Origin: Quillaja saponaria
Lineage: Eukaryota > Streptophyta > Magnoliopsida > Fabales > Quillajaceae
Direction of reading: 5' to 3'
Assembly: GCA_029379385.1 (NCBI GenBank)
Contig: CM055609.1
Span: 7,502,001-7,566,000 of the forward strand
DNA length: 64,000 nucleotides
Below are positions 22,201 through 35,279 of the stretch, piece by piece. Made by a program: the position numbers and the translations under genes. Position 1 is the stretch's first letter. Every line of letters starts with the position of its first letter. The notes under the pieces are model-generated. The model saw nothing but the letters and a program-made list of their open reading frames with translations, did not search any database and was not told where the DNA came from.

Positions 22201-25200
22201 TACCATTTTGATAAGTCCAAAAACGGAAACGATTTAAGAAATGGTATGTAAATAGCATGAAAATGCTAATTCTTGTGGAAATATATAATAAAACACATAT
22301 TATAATAATTATAAATATCCAACATGATTAATTTAGTACATAGAATGCTATTAAATACATATTAAAGTAAAATTCTTAACATAGACATCAAATTGGAGAA
22401 AAATATCAAATTACAACAATGAAGTGGATAGCAGGTGTATATCTAGAATATTAAAATTGTGTAAGGAAAAATTAATATTATTGCTCATATTTAATAAAAT
22501 TTTAATTTGAACCAACATATTTATGGCCAAAAATTTTAATATTATCCATTACTAAGTTAAACTAAATTATATATGATTTTTTTTAAAATAACAATTGAAA
22601 TTCTAAAATATGAAAAGAACTAGAGCTAGAACTTTAAATTTTCAAATTCTGAAAATGCCATGTTCGTGTTGACCCGTTTCCTATAGAAATAGTGGAAACG
22701 ACCCTGTTTCGCATGGAAAAGACCCTGTTTCATGTGGAAACAATCTAGTTTTGTATGGGAACGACCCCGTTTTATGTAGAAACGATAGTTATTTTTTTGT
22801 AGGTGAGTTTCGTTTCAGATAGTGTGAAACGTTCGATAGTGTGAAAGCGGAAACGTTTCACACATTTCTGCCATTTTGACACGAATTTTTAAAACTTGAT
22901 CATATCACGTTCTTGATAAGTGACGTTTTACGTTCCCATTCCCGTTCTATGTGTCGTATTGATCCGTGTACTAGGTAACTATGGGCTTAGTGCATTGAAA
23001 GATCCAAGGAGGAACTTCTTGTGGGTGCTCAACATTCTGGAAGCACTTGATAATGGGTATCCACATTTTCACATTTCAATGATTCTAATGAAAAGGAGTT
23101 ATCATGGTTGAATCCTTGTAAAGTCATCATTTCAACAAGAACCAGAGAGGCACTAGAACTCGTATTAGCCAATGGTTTTCTTTGACTTCCTTGGGTAGTT
23201 TGGCAGTATATGATATAAACTAATTCTGTGGTTATAATTATTATGTGATTTGGAAATTCAGTGAACTAGCTTACTGCTCAGCTTGCTTAAGGGCACAATT
23301 AAGACATTATTATTCTTGAGATTTTTGTTTTGCTCTTGTATAGGTGTTGTGTGAAAGCCTCTGCAAGACTTAAGATTTTGAAGCATTACATAATCCATTA
23401 CTTCTTATATGCGTGGTTCTGATGGCCCAAACCTCTAGATTATCCCCCGCCACACCCACAAAAATATTTTCCACTTAGGAAACACGTGCTCATAAGTGCT
23501 CTATTTTAATGGAGTAGTCAGTATCTAGAACTTGGGAATGATGGAGATGTTCACATATGGATCGTCAATCTTTTTTTATGAATGAGTATTTGGAACCTAG
23601 ATGTGACAAGCCTTCACTAATATCCATCAATTTTCAACTTACTGAATCTAGTTTTAAGTCTTCTTGTTAGCGTATGTTATTTTTGGTATATTATTTGATA
23701 TTATATATTTACATACATGACTCTGTCCCACTGAATTTGTCACTTTGGCAAGAAGTGGAAAAGTGTGATGATGACTTTCCAATTTTACGCACAAAAATAG
23801 ACAAAGCTTTTCTGTAACAACTAATTGTAAAAGTAGCTTGAATTTTAGATAAAGGGCAAAGTGGAAAATGTACAACTATTACCTTTGACTTTCTCAAGAG
23901 TAGTGTTTTGGTTGGTTCAATTCAGGATGATAAAATAACTCTAGTGGGTAGAGGAATCAGTTATTAAAGAAGCGTCTCAGGCTCAAAAGACAAGAGGCTC
24001 CAGCCCTCTTGCCTCCACATCCCTCAGGTGAGCTCATTCATTCAGGCTCAACCTGGGCTAGGCGCACGCCTAAACCCCTCAGGCTCACACCTAAACCCCT
24101 CAGGCACGCGCCTAGCTTAATTAGGCACGCGCCTAAGCTTTTAGTTGACTACTTGTTGGACCTACTAGGAATTTAGAAAGCAAAAGCACTAATGTTATTG
24201 TTTTTGTTTTAGAAATAGTTTTTACTTGTTGAACTTAGTGGACTATATGATGAAACTCTTGTTTTTAGTTTTTCTTTTTCTTTTTTTACTTGGAATTCTT
24301 GCATATAACTATTTTTTTTCCTTCCTATTTTTACTCAGTCATAACATATTGACGCTAGATTTTACTTGACGGAAGCCTGAAATTCTTACTTGTAGCAATT
24401 TTTGTTATTTTCTTTAATAGGGCACTTGGCCACGTGCCTGCGCCTGGCTCCTAGAACCATGGCTCCAAAGACACCTTGGGCCTAGAATCAAGGCTCCAAA
24501 AACCCCTTGCGCCTAGGCCTAGAGCCTTGAACAACACTGGGAGGAAATAAAACTGCTGATAACAAGTGCACATGTCATGCCTAGTCCTTTTGTTTTCTGG
24601 ATTTTGCCATGTCGCTGCATATCCACATCATGTTGTGTTTGTATCTCCATGTCCGTGTCTATGCTTCCTAGCTCATGTGCTTGTTTTCTTTATTCATACA
24701 ATAGTTATTTTAGGAGTTTTGAATTTTTTAATGGTTTTATTGAATACCTCTTGCAGATTCTCCTCGCGATTCTGTTCAGTTTATTGAATGGTCCCCAACT
24801 TCTTGCCCTCGTGCATTATTGATAGCAAATTTCCATGGGAGGATAACCATCTGGACTCAGCCATCCCAAGTAAGTTGGAGTTGGTGAACTTTTTATGCTA
24901 GCTGCTTTCATCACATGTTCTATAGGAAAGCTTTTTCAGTCTAAAAGTAACGTTAATCATCCACTGCTATCAATTTGTTGCAGCTCCCTGTCAAACCTAT
25001 CCCTAAACTTATTGCATATTTTAGACCTAAGAGTAGCACCTTAATGTGATGAAGAACGAAGTAATAAAATTTATAATTTATAATTTAATTGTATATTAAT
25101 TATTTAATATTGGAATTATGGACAAATTAGTAGTATTTTAGTATTATTAGGAGTTATAGTTTCCTTTTTATTAGGACTATAAATTTATCTTTATGTCATT

Positions 25201-28200
25201 AGGGTTTCCTTTGTATTAGGATTTTAAGTATTTACCTTCTATGTTATTAGGGTTTTAGGGGGTCTATATAATGACCCCTAGTGTTGCAGTGTTAAGAAGC
25301 TTTTAATGAATTAGTATTGTTGCCTTTTGATAGTTGGTCCTGCATTGTAATGCTTTTCTGATTTTCACTGCATGGGGAAATTGAGCTTTGAATTATCCGA
25401 ATACAAAAGAATGGTTTCTTTTTCTTTTTATTTCTTCAATTTTTTGTAGCACTTGTCGGTTGATGTAAATGATCTGTACTTATGTCTGCTGCTTGATGTC
25501 TTTTTTCTTTACACTTCCCTGCGCTAGTCGTCCTTTTGCTTTTATGTTGTTACAGATTCTTATCACCCTCATATGATCTGTTCACTCAGGGGCCAGCTAA
25601 TCTGGTACATGATACAAGCTGCTGGCAGCGTGAGCATGAATGGCGGCAGGATATTGCAGTTGTTACAAAGTGGCTATCTGGGGTCTCTCCGGTATACAGT
25701 TTACTTCTTTTCTTTTGTTGATCTGATATTAATACTTATCTACACATTCTTTTTTTTTTTGTTGAGAATTATGATGTTATTAGTGTTTTGAGTTAAGTTT
25801 TAGGAGCTTTTGTTGTAACTAGTCTAATGAGCTTCTCTTCATTCATTGGTCTGTTAATTGGACTATTTCGAACAAGCCTTTTATTATTTTTGGTGAGTAT
25901 TGGGCATGCCCAAAGTCTTTAGAAGGCTTATTGAATTGATTCGGGGGCTTTTGGGAGAGGTAAGGATGCCAGGACTCTTTGGCATTGTGCACTTTTTGCA
26001 GTGAATCAGGGTGTGTGTGGCTAGAGCATGAAGCTGAGATTTTCTGAGATACATATATCTTCCTACTCATCTGCCAGAGAAAATCAGACCTGTTTTAATG
26101 CTGGGATGGTTTCAGAAGGCATTGCAGTAGTAGCTACAAATCCACCATTTGTGCATCAAATTTGTATTGTTGTTTTAGCAAGGGAAAAAAAAGACTTTGA
26201 TGGGTTGGAGATGTCTAGTTAGAGACGTATGAATGTGTTCTGTCAAGGTTCTGTTGTTGGAAGTGATTGATAACCCTTTGGTTCTATACACGAATTGTTG
26301 GACAAATTGAAATAAGTTTGTAATCCTATAGAGTTTGTTGTATGCATCCTGTGTGTGCCAGTAACTTGTTTTCCTCTACCAATAGTGATGCTTTTACTTT
26401 TATAAGTAGAAGTCTCACATCCTGGGTTTTGGATACAACTGCCTCTCAGAGGCCTTTTCTAACATCCATCTTTAAAGCCCACTACATTTTTCAATAAAAT
26501 GTCTCAGATTTCCCTCTTTTCGGAGAGGTATCTGTTTCTGTAGTTGTTATTCACTTAATTTGTAATCCTTTTTCATTTGATTTGCCATGTGACTTATCAT
26601 CCTTATGTATTTGCACTACTTCGTTACTTTTTTTTTGGCTTTTTTGTGATCTATTTTTCATTTTCAAGTGGTATTTCTGAGCACTTCTGCTATTGTTTTA
26701 CGTCTTTAAAAAATCAGTATAGGTGGCTTTCATCAAAATCCAGTGGTCTTGCTAATTCTAAGTCAACACTTGAGGAGAAGTTTCTTTCACAGCAATCTCA
26801 AACTTCAGGTTTGTTATTTGTCATTTATATTCTAATTGTCTGATTTTGTTCCTGTCCCAATGCGATGTTAATTTTCTTTTTGATGTTTTTGGCTCTCTGT
26901 AGAACTGTGTTTAAATTTCTGCCCTGGTGCTACTCTTCAAGCTAACTTAGTATAGATATGGATACTGTATTTGCATGACCACAAGACAGTTAATCCTTTA
27001 TAACCAATTTTTCTTTTGTTATCACAATTCACAAACTACTATTTTCAACAATACTTTTTTGCTAGTTTTAACAATTTAAACTTTAGGCAGAAAGTAAAGT
27101 TGAAGGAGGCATCTAGCTGCAATTTACTATAGAAGGATCCATGTAGCCAGAGCCGACAATTTGGGATTAAGATCTAAGGCTTCTTCTTATAATTTTCTTA
27201 AAGATTCTCAATGAAAAGAAAAGCTGAACAAATTTCTTCACATGGGTTCTGTAAATTGCAGGCTGTGACAGGGCTGAATATATTGTTCCAGTTCTGATCA
27301 CAATTCTTTTTACTATACAAATCTCATGACTCAGTAGAAAAGGGAAAAGAAAGAGAAAATGAACTTTTTTCATTGTCATTGATTCTTTTAAGTTTTTTTA
27401 CTACAGTACACTGTCTTACACCGTTACTGCCTTATATTAATAAACTTAAGAATGCAGGTGGTATGATGAAGTAGTATTTTGATTCCGCTAATGTTATCAT
27501 GATGATTCTCTTTGGTCAAAACTCATTTATCTTCTGTTCTCTTTTAATTATTTCTTCCTTGTTTTCTCAAAGCTGCTACTCTGTTTTTAACAGCACCATA
27601 CTTGTGTAACTGATGCATTTTTTTTATATAATAATTTCAGCTAGGTGGCCCAGTTTTCTTTGCGTCTGTTCAGTTTTCTCATCAGGGTCTGTTCAACTTC
27701 ATTGGTCCCAGTGGCCTCCTAATCAGAGTAATGCAGCACCAAAATGGTTTTGTACAAGCAAAGGACTCTTGGGCGCTGGGCCTAGTGGGATCATGGCTGC
27801 TGATGCTATTATCACAGATAGTGGTGCCATGCATGTGGCTGGTGTGCCAATTGTTAACCCATCTACTGTTGTTGTTTGGGAGGTAACTCCTGGACCTGGA
27901 AATGGTTTCCAAGCTACTCCAAAGTCAAGTACTAGTAGTGGTGTCCCACCATCACTTAGTCCCCCAAACTGGGCTGGTTTTGCCCCTTTGTCTGCATATT
28001 TGTTTAGTTGGCAAGATTATTTATTGTCTGAAGCAAAGCAAGGGAAAAATCAGACAGATCAAAGCCTCAGTGAGGCTGTATTACTTCATTGCTCGCCAGT
28101 TTCAAATTTTTCAGCATATGTGAGTCCTGAAGCTGCAGCTCAATCTGCAGCAACAACTACATGGGGTTCGGGAGTAACAGCAGTGGCGTTTGACCCAACC

Positions 28201-31200
28201 TGTGGTGGTTCTGTGATAGCTGTTGTGATTGTTGAGGGTATGTACCTGTATTTGACTTGGAAATTAATTTTTAGTAAGATGTCACCGGAGTTCATTTCTA
28301 TCTTCATATTTGATCATTGAGTAATTTTATACATGTTAGTATTGTTTTCTCATTTTTGGATGCCAACCGTCCCTCCATCTGCTCCTGTAACTTCAATCCA
28401 TGAACTCTGGAACTCTGTTTTTCTTTTCAGTCATGTGCTGGAACAAAAAGGTTTGCATTCTCTGATCATATGTATCTGTTCATGTTATCAAACAATGCTG
28501 TCAACCAAATTTTGGCTCAGGAAATACCAGACGTTTATCTACTGCCAGATTACTGCAAGCCATCTGGCCCTATGCCCCCAACCTCCCTCCCTGCCACCAC
28601 CCCCAAAAATGAACAAAAGCTAAATGGTGCAAATGGGAGATGTTGTTTTTCAGTCTAACCATAATTGCAAGATCTTTTGGTTGACCTTGCTGCTAACATT
28701 TAAATTTGGAAAAATCCTGGCTTGTGCTATCTGTCCATGACATGATGCCATCCAATCTAGGGGTTAATTCGAATTTAAGTGATTCTACTGTCAGTCTGGG
28801 ATTTGCAAGTGAAATCCAAGGTTTGGTATATACCCTTACGGTATGTTGAAATCATGCATTTTGGACAAGCGAAACTTTGAACCTTGAACCTTGAACCTGT
28901 GACAATTGAACCAAACTGATATTTTTATCTTTTTTCTAATGTAAAGAGGTCTTATCATTATACTAGTGCTAATTTCAAATGTAGAAAGAGGATTTGTTTT
29001 TTTTCTTTACAAGAGGCTACGTGAATAAAATGTTTACAAAAAAAGGCCTGTCTTGACCTTCTAATCTTTCAAACATAGGAATTATTGCACTTGCTCTGTA
29101 TATCCTAGACCTGAACCTGGGATTTAAACTCAGATTAGTATGTGCCATATTTATCTATCAGGAAAATCCAAATACTTATCTAGCCCTCTCTTCATGTCTA
29201 AGTTTGGGGAAATGCTGGTTCTTGTCTGTGATTTGTGTCAGATTTTTTGTTCAGAAGTTTCAAGTTTAGTGATCGCCTAAGTAAAAAATATTGATGTATA
29301 ACTGGTTTCATACATGCAGGACAGTACATGTCTCCTTACGATCCGGATGAGGGCCCTTCAATTACAGGGTGGAGAGTGCAACGTTGGGAATCATCTCTTC
29401 AGCAAGTTGTTCTCCATCAAATATTTGGGAACCCCACTTCTAGTTTGGGTGGGCAGCCGCCCATGCAAACTGTTTGGCAGTCCAAAGTAGACCTTAGCAT
29501 ACCACCAACAAATGATTTCACGTGTCACCAAGCACCTGCAAGTGCTCTATCCTCCGATGTACAAAAGGCATCTGAGGCCGGTGCTGATAAGGCAAAAAGG
29601 GTTAGTTTTGATCCCTTTGACCTACCAAGCGATGTTAGATCACTTGCTCGAATTGTATACTCTGCTCATGGTGGTGAGATTGCCATAGCTTTTCTGAGGG
29701 GTGGAGTCCACATTTTTTCTGGTCCAAACTGTGCATCTGTTGACAACTACCAGATTAATGTTGGTTCTGCAATTGCTGCTCCTGCCTTCTCTTCAACGAG
29801 CTGCTGTTCAGCTTCTGTTTGGCATGATACAAGCAAGGACCGTACCATGTTAAAAATAATTCGAGTTCTTCCTCCTGCTGTCCCTTTTAGTCAAGTGAAG
29901 GGCAACTCATCAACCTGGGACCGACCAATTGCTGAGAGGTGCTTCTTGAAAACAATTTTTCTTAGTAAATGTCAATAACGTGATCAGTACTCTGCAGATG
30001 ACTGCTTTTAAACATTGTACTGTCATTTTTGTCAGAATCAGGAAGATGTAATTTATTTTTTTTCACTATTCACATCACGATGCTGATTTATGTTCATCAA
30101 AGCAGGTTCTGGTGGAGCCTTTCAGTTGGAGTTGATTGGTGGGATGCTGTTGGTTGCACCCAGAGTGCTGCTGAGGATGGCATTGGTTAGCATGTCTTAA
30201 CTCTTTCTGAAATTAAAAGGACAATATTTATGTTGTCTTTATACAAATTCTGCAAGAGAACATCTGTATGGCATGGTGGATAGTGCTTCTTATTGATGTA
30301 AGTGGTTCTTGTTTTGTTTCAGTTAACCTCAACAGCGTCATTGCAGTTCTTGATGCTGATTTTCATTCTCTTCCTTCTGCTCAACATAGGCAACAGTTTG
30401 GTCCTGTAAGTTATTCTGAGCGACTGCTATTTCAGTATATGATTTCATGCTTCGTTGCAGTGGTTTCATGTCTCATAGCTAGTTTCAACATGAATATAAG
30501 AGGTCATGCTTCTTGATAAAGCTTAATTAAGAGTTCCTTCAATCTGGATTCCGTTTTCTATATGGTAAAACACCCCTTAATTAAGAGTTCCTTCAATCTG
30601 GATTCCGTTTTCTATATGGTAAAACACCCCTTCCCCATCTGTCACCCCCCCCCCCCCCAAAAAAAAAAAAAGGAAAAGAATCCTATGATAAAGCCTCAAT
30701 TGAAGTTAAGTTGGACCGCCCAACCTAGGAAATGGCAATCCTGATTGCTTATGGTGCAGAAACTATTTTGTGGCTCCTTGGTATACTAGATTTGCAGGCC
30801 TTTACTTGACAGATATGCACCATATAAATTTCTGAAACTTTATTTTTTCCAGTCTCATATTTCAAATTTAAGTCAATAAACAAGTTTTGCCATAAATCTG
30901 AGTCCTCAAATCTCTAGTATAAGTAATAGACCCACTTTTAGATAAACTTGCTGCATACAGAGTGTATTAGTTCAACCTCTCATTTCCATTTTATTTCCTT
31001 TACAAATTTTTTTGGGGCTCTGTTATTTCCCTGGATGTGTGCTGATTGCTTTGTTTGCATTTCATTATTCTTTGGCTAAAAGAACTTCGTTCTCATGTTT
31101 CAGAGTCTGGACAGGATCAAATGCAGGCTATTGGAAGGAACAAATGCTCAAGAAGTTAGGGCAATGGTTCTAGATATGCAAGCTAGGTTGTTATTGGATA

Positions 31201-34200
31201 TGTTGGGGAAGGGAATTGAATCAGCTTTGATAAATCCTTCTGCTTTAGTATCTGAGCCATGGCAGGCATCTGGTGAGACGTTATCCAGTATTGATCCCGA
31301 AGCAATGTCAGTTGAACCAGCACTAGTTCCAAGCATCCAGGTTTCATTTTGCATTCTATTTGGAATCTATTGTTTTTGAAGCTTGTTTGAAACACCAGAT
31401 GCCCATTTGTGTATTGTTCTCCCCAAGTTGTTTGTTCAATCTTGCTGTACTTTCACATGCATCAGTACATCCACTGACAGACATGTATACTGCGGAATGC
31501 ATTTTGGGCTTTTTAGAGAAAAGTTAACCCATGTCCTTTTTTCTGTTGCTCAGTTGCCCATTGATTTTGATTAGAATACTATTCCTTATTTTTTCCTGCT
31601 GTCTACTTATTGTAATGTATGCAGGCTTATGTTGATGCTGTTCTTGATCTAGCTTCACATTTCATTACACGCTTGCGGCGTTATGCAAGTTTCTGTCGCA
31701 CATTGGCAAGTCATGCTGTGACAGCAGGCAGTGGAAGCAACCGCAATATGGTTACTAGCCCTACCCAAAGTTCTGCATCTCCTGCAACAAATCAGGGTGA
31801 GTATGCACCAGATGTGTTATAGAGTAACTCTTAGAAGATTATCTCATAATTTTAAGGTTTATTTAGTAGAATATAAAAAATTTTAGTTTCATACTCCTAA
31901 GGTAGTGGATTTTTTTCTCAAACCTTTATTATAATTGATTCTATTTGGATGGTCAGGCAATCCCTACAAAGGATGAATTTAAGTATTTAAGTTCATTTAT
32001 ACAAAAAATGGCGCAATTGATTATGATGTGAACCATAGGATCAAGGCAGGGTGGGTGAAGTGGCGAAGTGTTTCGGGTGTTTTATGTAATCATAAAATCT
32101 TGAATAGGTTAAAAGGAAAATTTTATAAGATGACAATGAGACCGGCTATGCTATATAGTACTAAATGTTAGTCAGTTAAGAAACAACACACTTAAGATAG
32201 GAGTAACCGAAATGAGAATGTTGAGATGGATGACTGGACATATAAGAAATGATAGAATATGAAATGAGGAGAAAATGAGGGAGAATCGCCTATGTTGGTT
32301 TGGACATATCCAAAGTCGGCTAATGGATGCCGTAGTAAAGAAATGTGACTTGGTGCAAGTTATAGGTGTTAGACGTGGTAAAGAAACTTATATGGGGGCA
32401 GTCATTGAGAAGGATATGCCTGTTCTAGGCATTATCGAAAATGATGCCTTTGATCGATGTGAATAGTAGGAAAATGATTCATATAGCGACCCTAACTAGT
32501 TTGTTTTTTAAGGCTTAATTGAGTTAAGTATTTGCAAGTCTCTACTATAAACTAGCAGTCTTTATTTTTATTCTGACTCATTTCTCCATTTTTATGAAGG
32601 CTGCATAATTTAATGACAGTGTTTGCTGCATTTCCAGGTGGCCAAAATGGAACCACAAGTTCAACTGGAAGCACTCAGATGCAAGCTTGGGTTCAAGGGG
32701 CTATTGCTAAGATTAGCAGCACCAATGATGGCGTGTCCAATTCGACTCCAAACCCCATAAGTGGTCCATCTTCATTTATGCCAATTAGTATTAATACAGG
32801 GACCTTCCCTGGAACACCTGCTGTGAGGCTCATTGGGGACTGTCATTTCCTTCATAGATTGTGCCAACTTTTGCTATTCTGCTTTTTCTTTCGGCGAGCA
32901 CAACTTCCCCGCTTTAGTGGGGGTTCACAGAGAAATGCTGATGCAAATATGCAGAAATCTCAACCTAATGGTCCTGGGAAGGTGGAGGACACTGCAAAAC
33001 CAGTATCCGCTGTGGTTAGATCAGATGATGGTCAGGTAGCTCGAACCGGCCAGCTTGTACCTGGGTCAAAAGGAGCTGAAGAAGGACCTGGTGGACGGGC
33101 AAGATTAGGTTATGGAAATGCTGGTCAAGGATATACTTTTGAGGAGGTAGAAAATGATAAATTGTTATTAATTTTCCATCAAACTTGAACATTAATTTAT
33201 GTGTCTTATATTAAGACATATCTCTTCTCTCGCATTGTAACTGCGGGTAATTGTCCTCGAGGAGATGACCAAAGGGCCTGTTGATTTTACTTGAAGTACT
33301 CTGTGCATTGATAATGCAGGTGAAGGTGCTTTTTCTGATACTTATGGACCTTTGTCGTCGAACAGCTGGGTTGGCACATCCTTTGCCAGTTTCTCAGGTA
33401 GGAAACGGCAGCTTCCAGGTCCGCCTGCATTATATTGATGGGAATTATACCGTCCTTCCGGAGGTTGTTGAAGCATCACTTGGTCCACATATGCAGGTAT
33501 CTGTCTATGATTTTATTTGGAAGATTAGTAAGCAGAGGAAATCAATGATGCTAGCTAGAATTATTGTTTCACTCAAGCAGCCACAAATTCCGAAGTCAAT
33601 CTCTTTTTGATTTGAAATTGTGGTAAAAATAATGATCTGGAAGTAAATAACTTTTGGTAAGGCTCTAGAAGAATGAAAGTATTTATTGAAGTTACATGCT
33701 CATGAGGTTGGTTCTGAATGTATATCTTTGTCTGTTTCTGCTTGCCTTGAGTTTTTTTTTTAAATCCCTGAAAATTTAGTTTATGGTTTAACTTTCATTT
33801 GAAATTTCTTATTCTGCTGAATGTAGTAATATGGTTTACTATGATTTAGAATATGCCTCGGCCTAGAGGTGCAGATGCTGCTGGTCTCTTACTCCGTGAG
33901 TTAGAACTTCACCCTCCATCAGAAGAGTGGCAAAGGAGGAATATGTTTGGTGGACCCTGGTCGGATCCAGATGATACTGAGGCTGTCAATGATATGCCCA
34001 AGCTAATTAGTTCTGGTGACCCACTTGATTTCAGCTCATTGGGAAATTGTGATGTTCATTATGGAGCCCAAGGGTTATGGCCAAGGAAGCGTAGGATCTC
34101 AGAAAGAGATGCAGCTTTTGGGTTGAGAACTTCTGTTGGCCTAGGAGCATATCTTGGTATTATGGGGTCTCGGAGAGATGTTGTTACTGCCGTGTGGAAG

Positions 34201-35279
34201 ACTGGCCTTGAGGGGGTTTGGTACAAGGTTTGATAAGAAATTTCCACAATTCTTTATTTGTCTTTCCCTCATTTGCTTGTTAGGTTGTAAGATTTCCAAA
34301 TGTGCCTAGTGTCATTTATGCAGACACTCAAAAGTGATTTCAATTTGATCATATTTCCTTCTTTGCTCCCGTGATGTCATTGTGTTTGATCATACAGTAA
34401 GTTTTATCTAGAATTGTTACTGAAAAAAGGTAAACTAAATTAAATAGTACCATCTTTGACCTGGTTGAGTCTATAATTCCAATGACTGAACAGATCTTGT
34501 TAAATGTCAAGTTGTTATCTTTGGATTATAGATATTATTGGATCCCACTTATTTTTTCAACTAAGATGTTTCCTCCCCTCCTGGGAAATAAGATGACTGT
34601 TGTTCTGCTTTTGCTGCATGCGTAGCATGCATAACAGATATATTTGATATGATTTTACTTTTATTGTTCTGTTGTTTCTAAGAGTAATGTGAAACTGCTT
34701 TGAATGTTTTGGTGTCTGCGATCAATCAGACATTAGGATGAAAAATAAAGTACAATGTTCCAGTGCAAATTTTATTCAAAACTTGATAAAATGGAAACTT
34801 TGCATGTGCTGCTTCAGTTACATCCAACTTTTGGGAAGGGAATTAACACCAAACTGTATACTCCTAGGCAATATTTAGTGTATGTTTTGAACCGATGTTT
34901 TGTTCACATATCTTTCAAGAAAAATATAGACAAATTAAAAGTAACATGATGTCTTCTCGGTGACATGGCTTACGTTTTGATGATGCTCAAGAAGCTTCTA
35001 ACTGTCAAATTTGTTATTATGTTCGGATGTGGATAAAAGTTATTAATAAAAATATCCTCCTTGTCCTGCTATATTCTGTGTTGTTGTGAATACCTTTTGT
35101 TAAGTACTTAGCTTAAGCTTCTTGTAATGCAGTGCATAAGATGTTTGCGGCAGACTTCTGCTTTTGCTTTACCAGGTGGTATCAGTCCGCCTAATCAAAA
35201 TGACCGAGAGACATGGTGGATCAGCCGCTGGGCATATGGCTGCCCAATGTGTGGTGGAACATGGGTTCGAGTTGTATAG
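19225..35279 (+). CDS. MED16: Mediator of RNA polymerase II transcription subunit 16 (SFR6)
   Basis: Sixteen exons: 19225-19481, 20953-21021, 21466-21554, 24757-24869, 25590-25691, 26718-26808, 27641-28237, 29320-29938, 30106-30185, 30323-30405, 31104-31340, 31625-31796, 32638-33146, 33320-33496, 33850-34227 and 35133-35279. All introns are GT-AG. They total 3720 bases, giving 1239 residues, close to the ~1280 of Arabidopsis MED16. The product is a nuclear Mediator tail subunit that links activators to RNA polymerase II. In Arabidopsis it is needed for cold acclimation, defence and iron-response gene expression. Recognisable blocks are [40 protein letters not shown], the long conserved block with [52 protein letters not shown] and [20 protein letters not shown]. 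The C-terminus has a CxxC pair ([13 protein letters not shown]) that may bind metal together with CIRC in the last exon. The N-terminal half is expected to fold as WD40-like repeats. The start was chosen at the first in-frame ATG after the conserved leader. The gene is intact despite several intronic transposon insertions. Confidence 0.95.
22694..22788. repeat. 21 bp minisatellite in MED16 intron 3
   Basis: Four consecutive 21 bp units of the type GGAAACGACCCTGTTTCGCAT start at 22694, 22715, 22736 and 22757, followed by a partial fifth. GAAACG words continue to about 22860 and also occur near 22226, which suggests the array belongs to a degraded transposon whose ends I could not fix. Confidence 0.8.
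23958..24539. mobile_element. hAT-like non-autonomous element in MED16 intron 3
   Basis: The left end is CAGTTATTAAAGAAGCGTCT. The right end on the minus strand is CAGTGTTGTTCAAGGCTCTA. The flanks are AGAGGAAT and GGAGGAAA, which match at six of eight positions, as expected for a worn 8 bp hAT target duplication. Subterminal GC-rich motifs (GCGCCTAG, GGCACGCGCCTA) are repeated inside both ends and stand out from the AT-rich intron. No transposase frame is present. Confidence 0.65.
25045..25340 (+). mobile_element. Candidate solo LTR in MED16 intron 4
   Basis: The segment contains repeated TATTAGGA and TATTAGGGTTT words followed by a TATA-like TCTATATAATGACCCC, wording typical of plant LTR promoters. 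Neither a clean TG...CA boundary nor a 5 bp target duplication was identified, so this is a tentative call. Confidence 0.3.
30523..30630 (+). repeat. Perfect 54 bp direct duplication in MED16 intron 10
   Basis: Two adjacent units beginning TTAATTAAGAGTTCC and ending TAAAACACCCC start at 30523 and 30577 and look identical. They are followed by a C16 run and an A-rich run, suggesting replication slippage of recent date. Confidence 0.9.
31985..32515 (+). mobile_element. RTE-type LINE 3' fragment in MED16 intron 12
   Basis: Broken plus-strand frames resemble the C-terminal part of plant RTE/LINE reverse transcriptase polyproteins. Recognisable pieces include [39 protein letters not shown] and [15 protein letters not shown]. 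The fragment ends with wording equivalent to the usual ...DPTKLV-stop tail, has several stops and frameshifts, and is a dead 5'-truncated copy. A related fragment lies at 55200-55545. Confidence 0.8.

Noticed and set aside
32275..32466. Small plus-strand open frame in MED16 intron 12 as a separate gene
   Set aside because: Its wording ([14 protein letters not shown]) is that of a dead LINE reverse-transcriptase tail, with a relative at 55200-55545.
3662..35279. Functional pairing of a CRPK1-like kinase (cold signalling) with MED16/SFR6 (cold acclimation) as a cold-response cluster
   Set aside because: The kinase assignment is only to a broad subfamily, and plant gene adjacency over 10 kb of transposon DNA is weak evidence for shared function.
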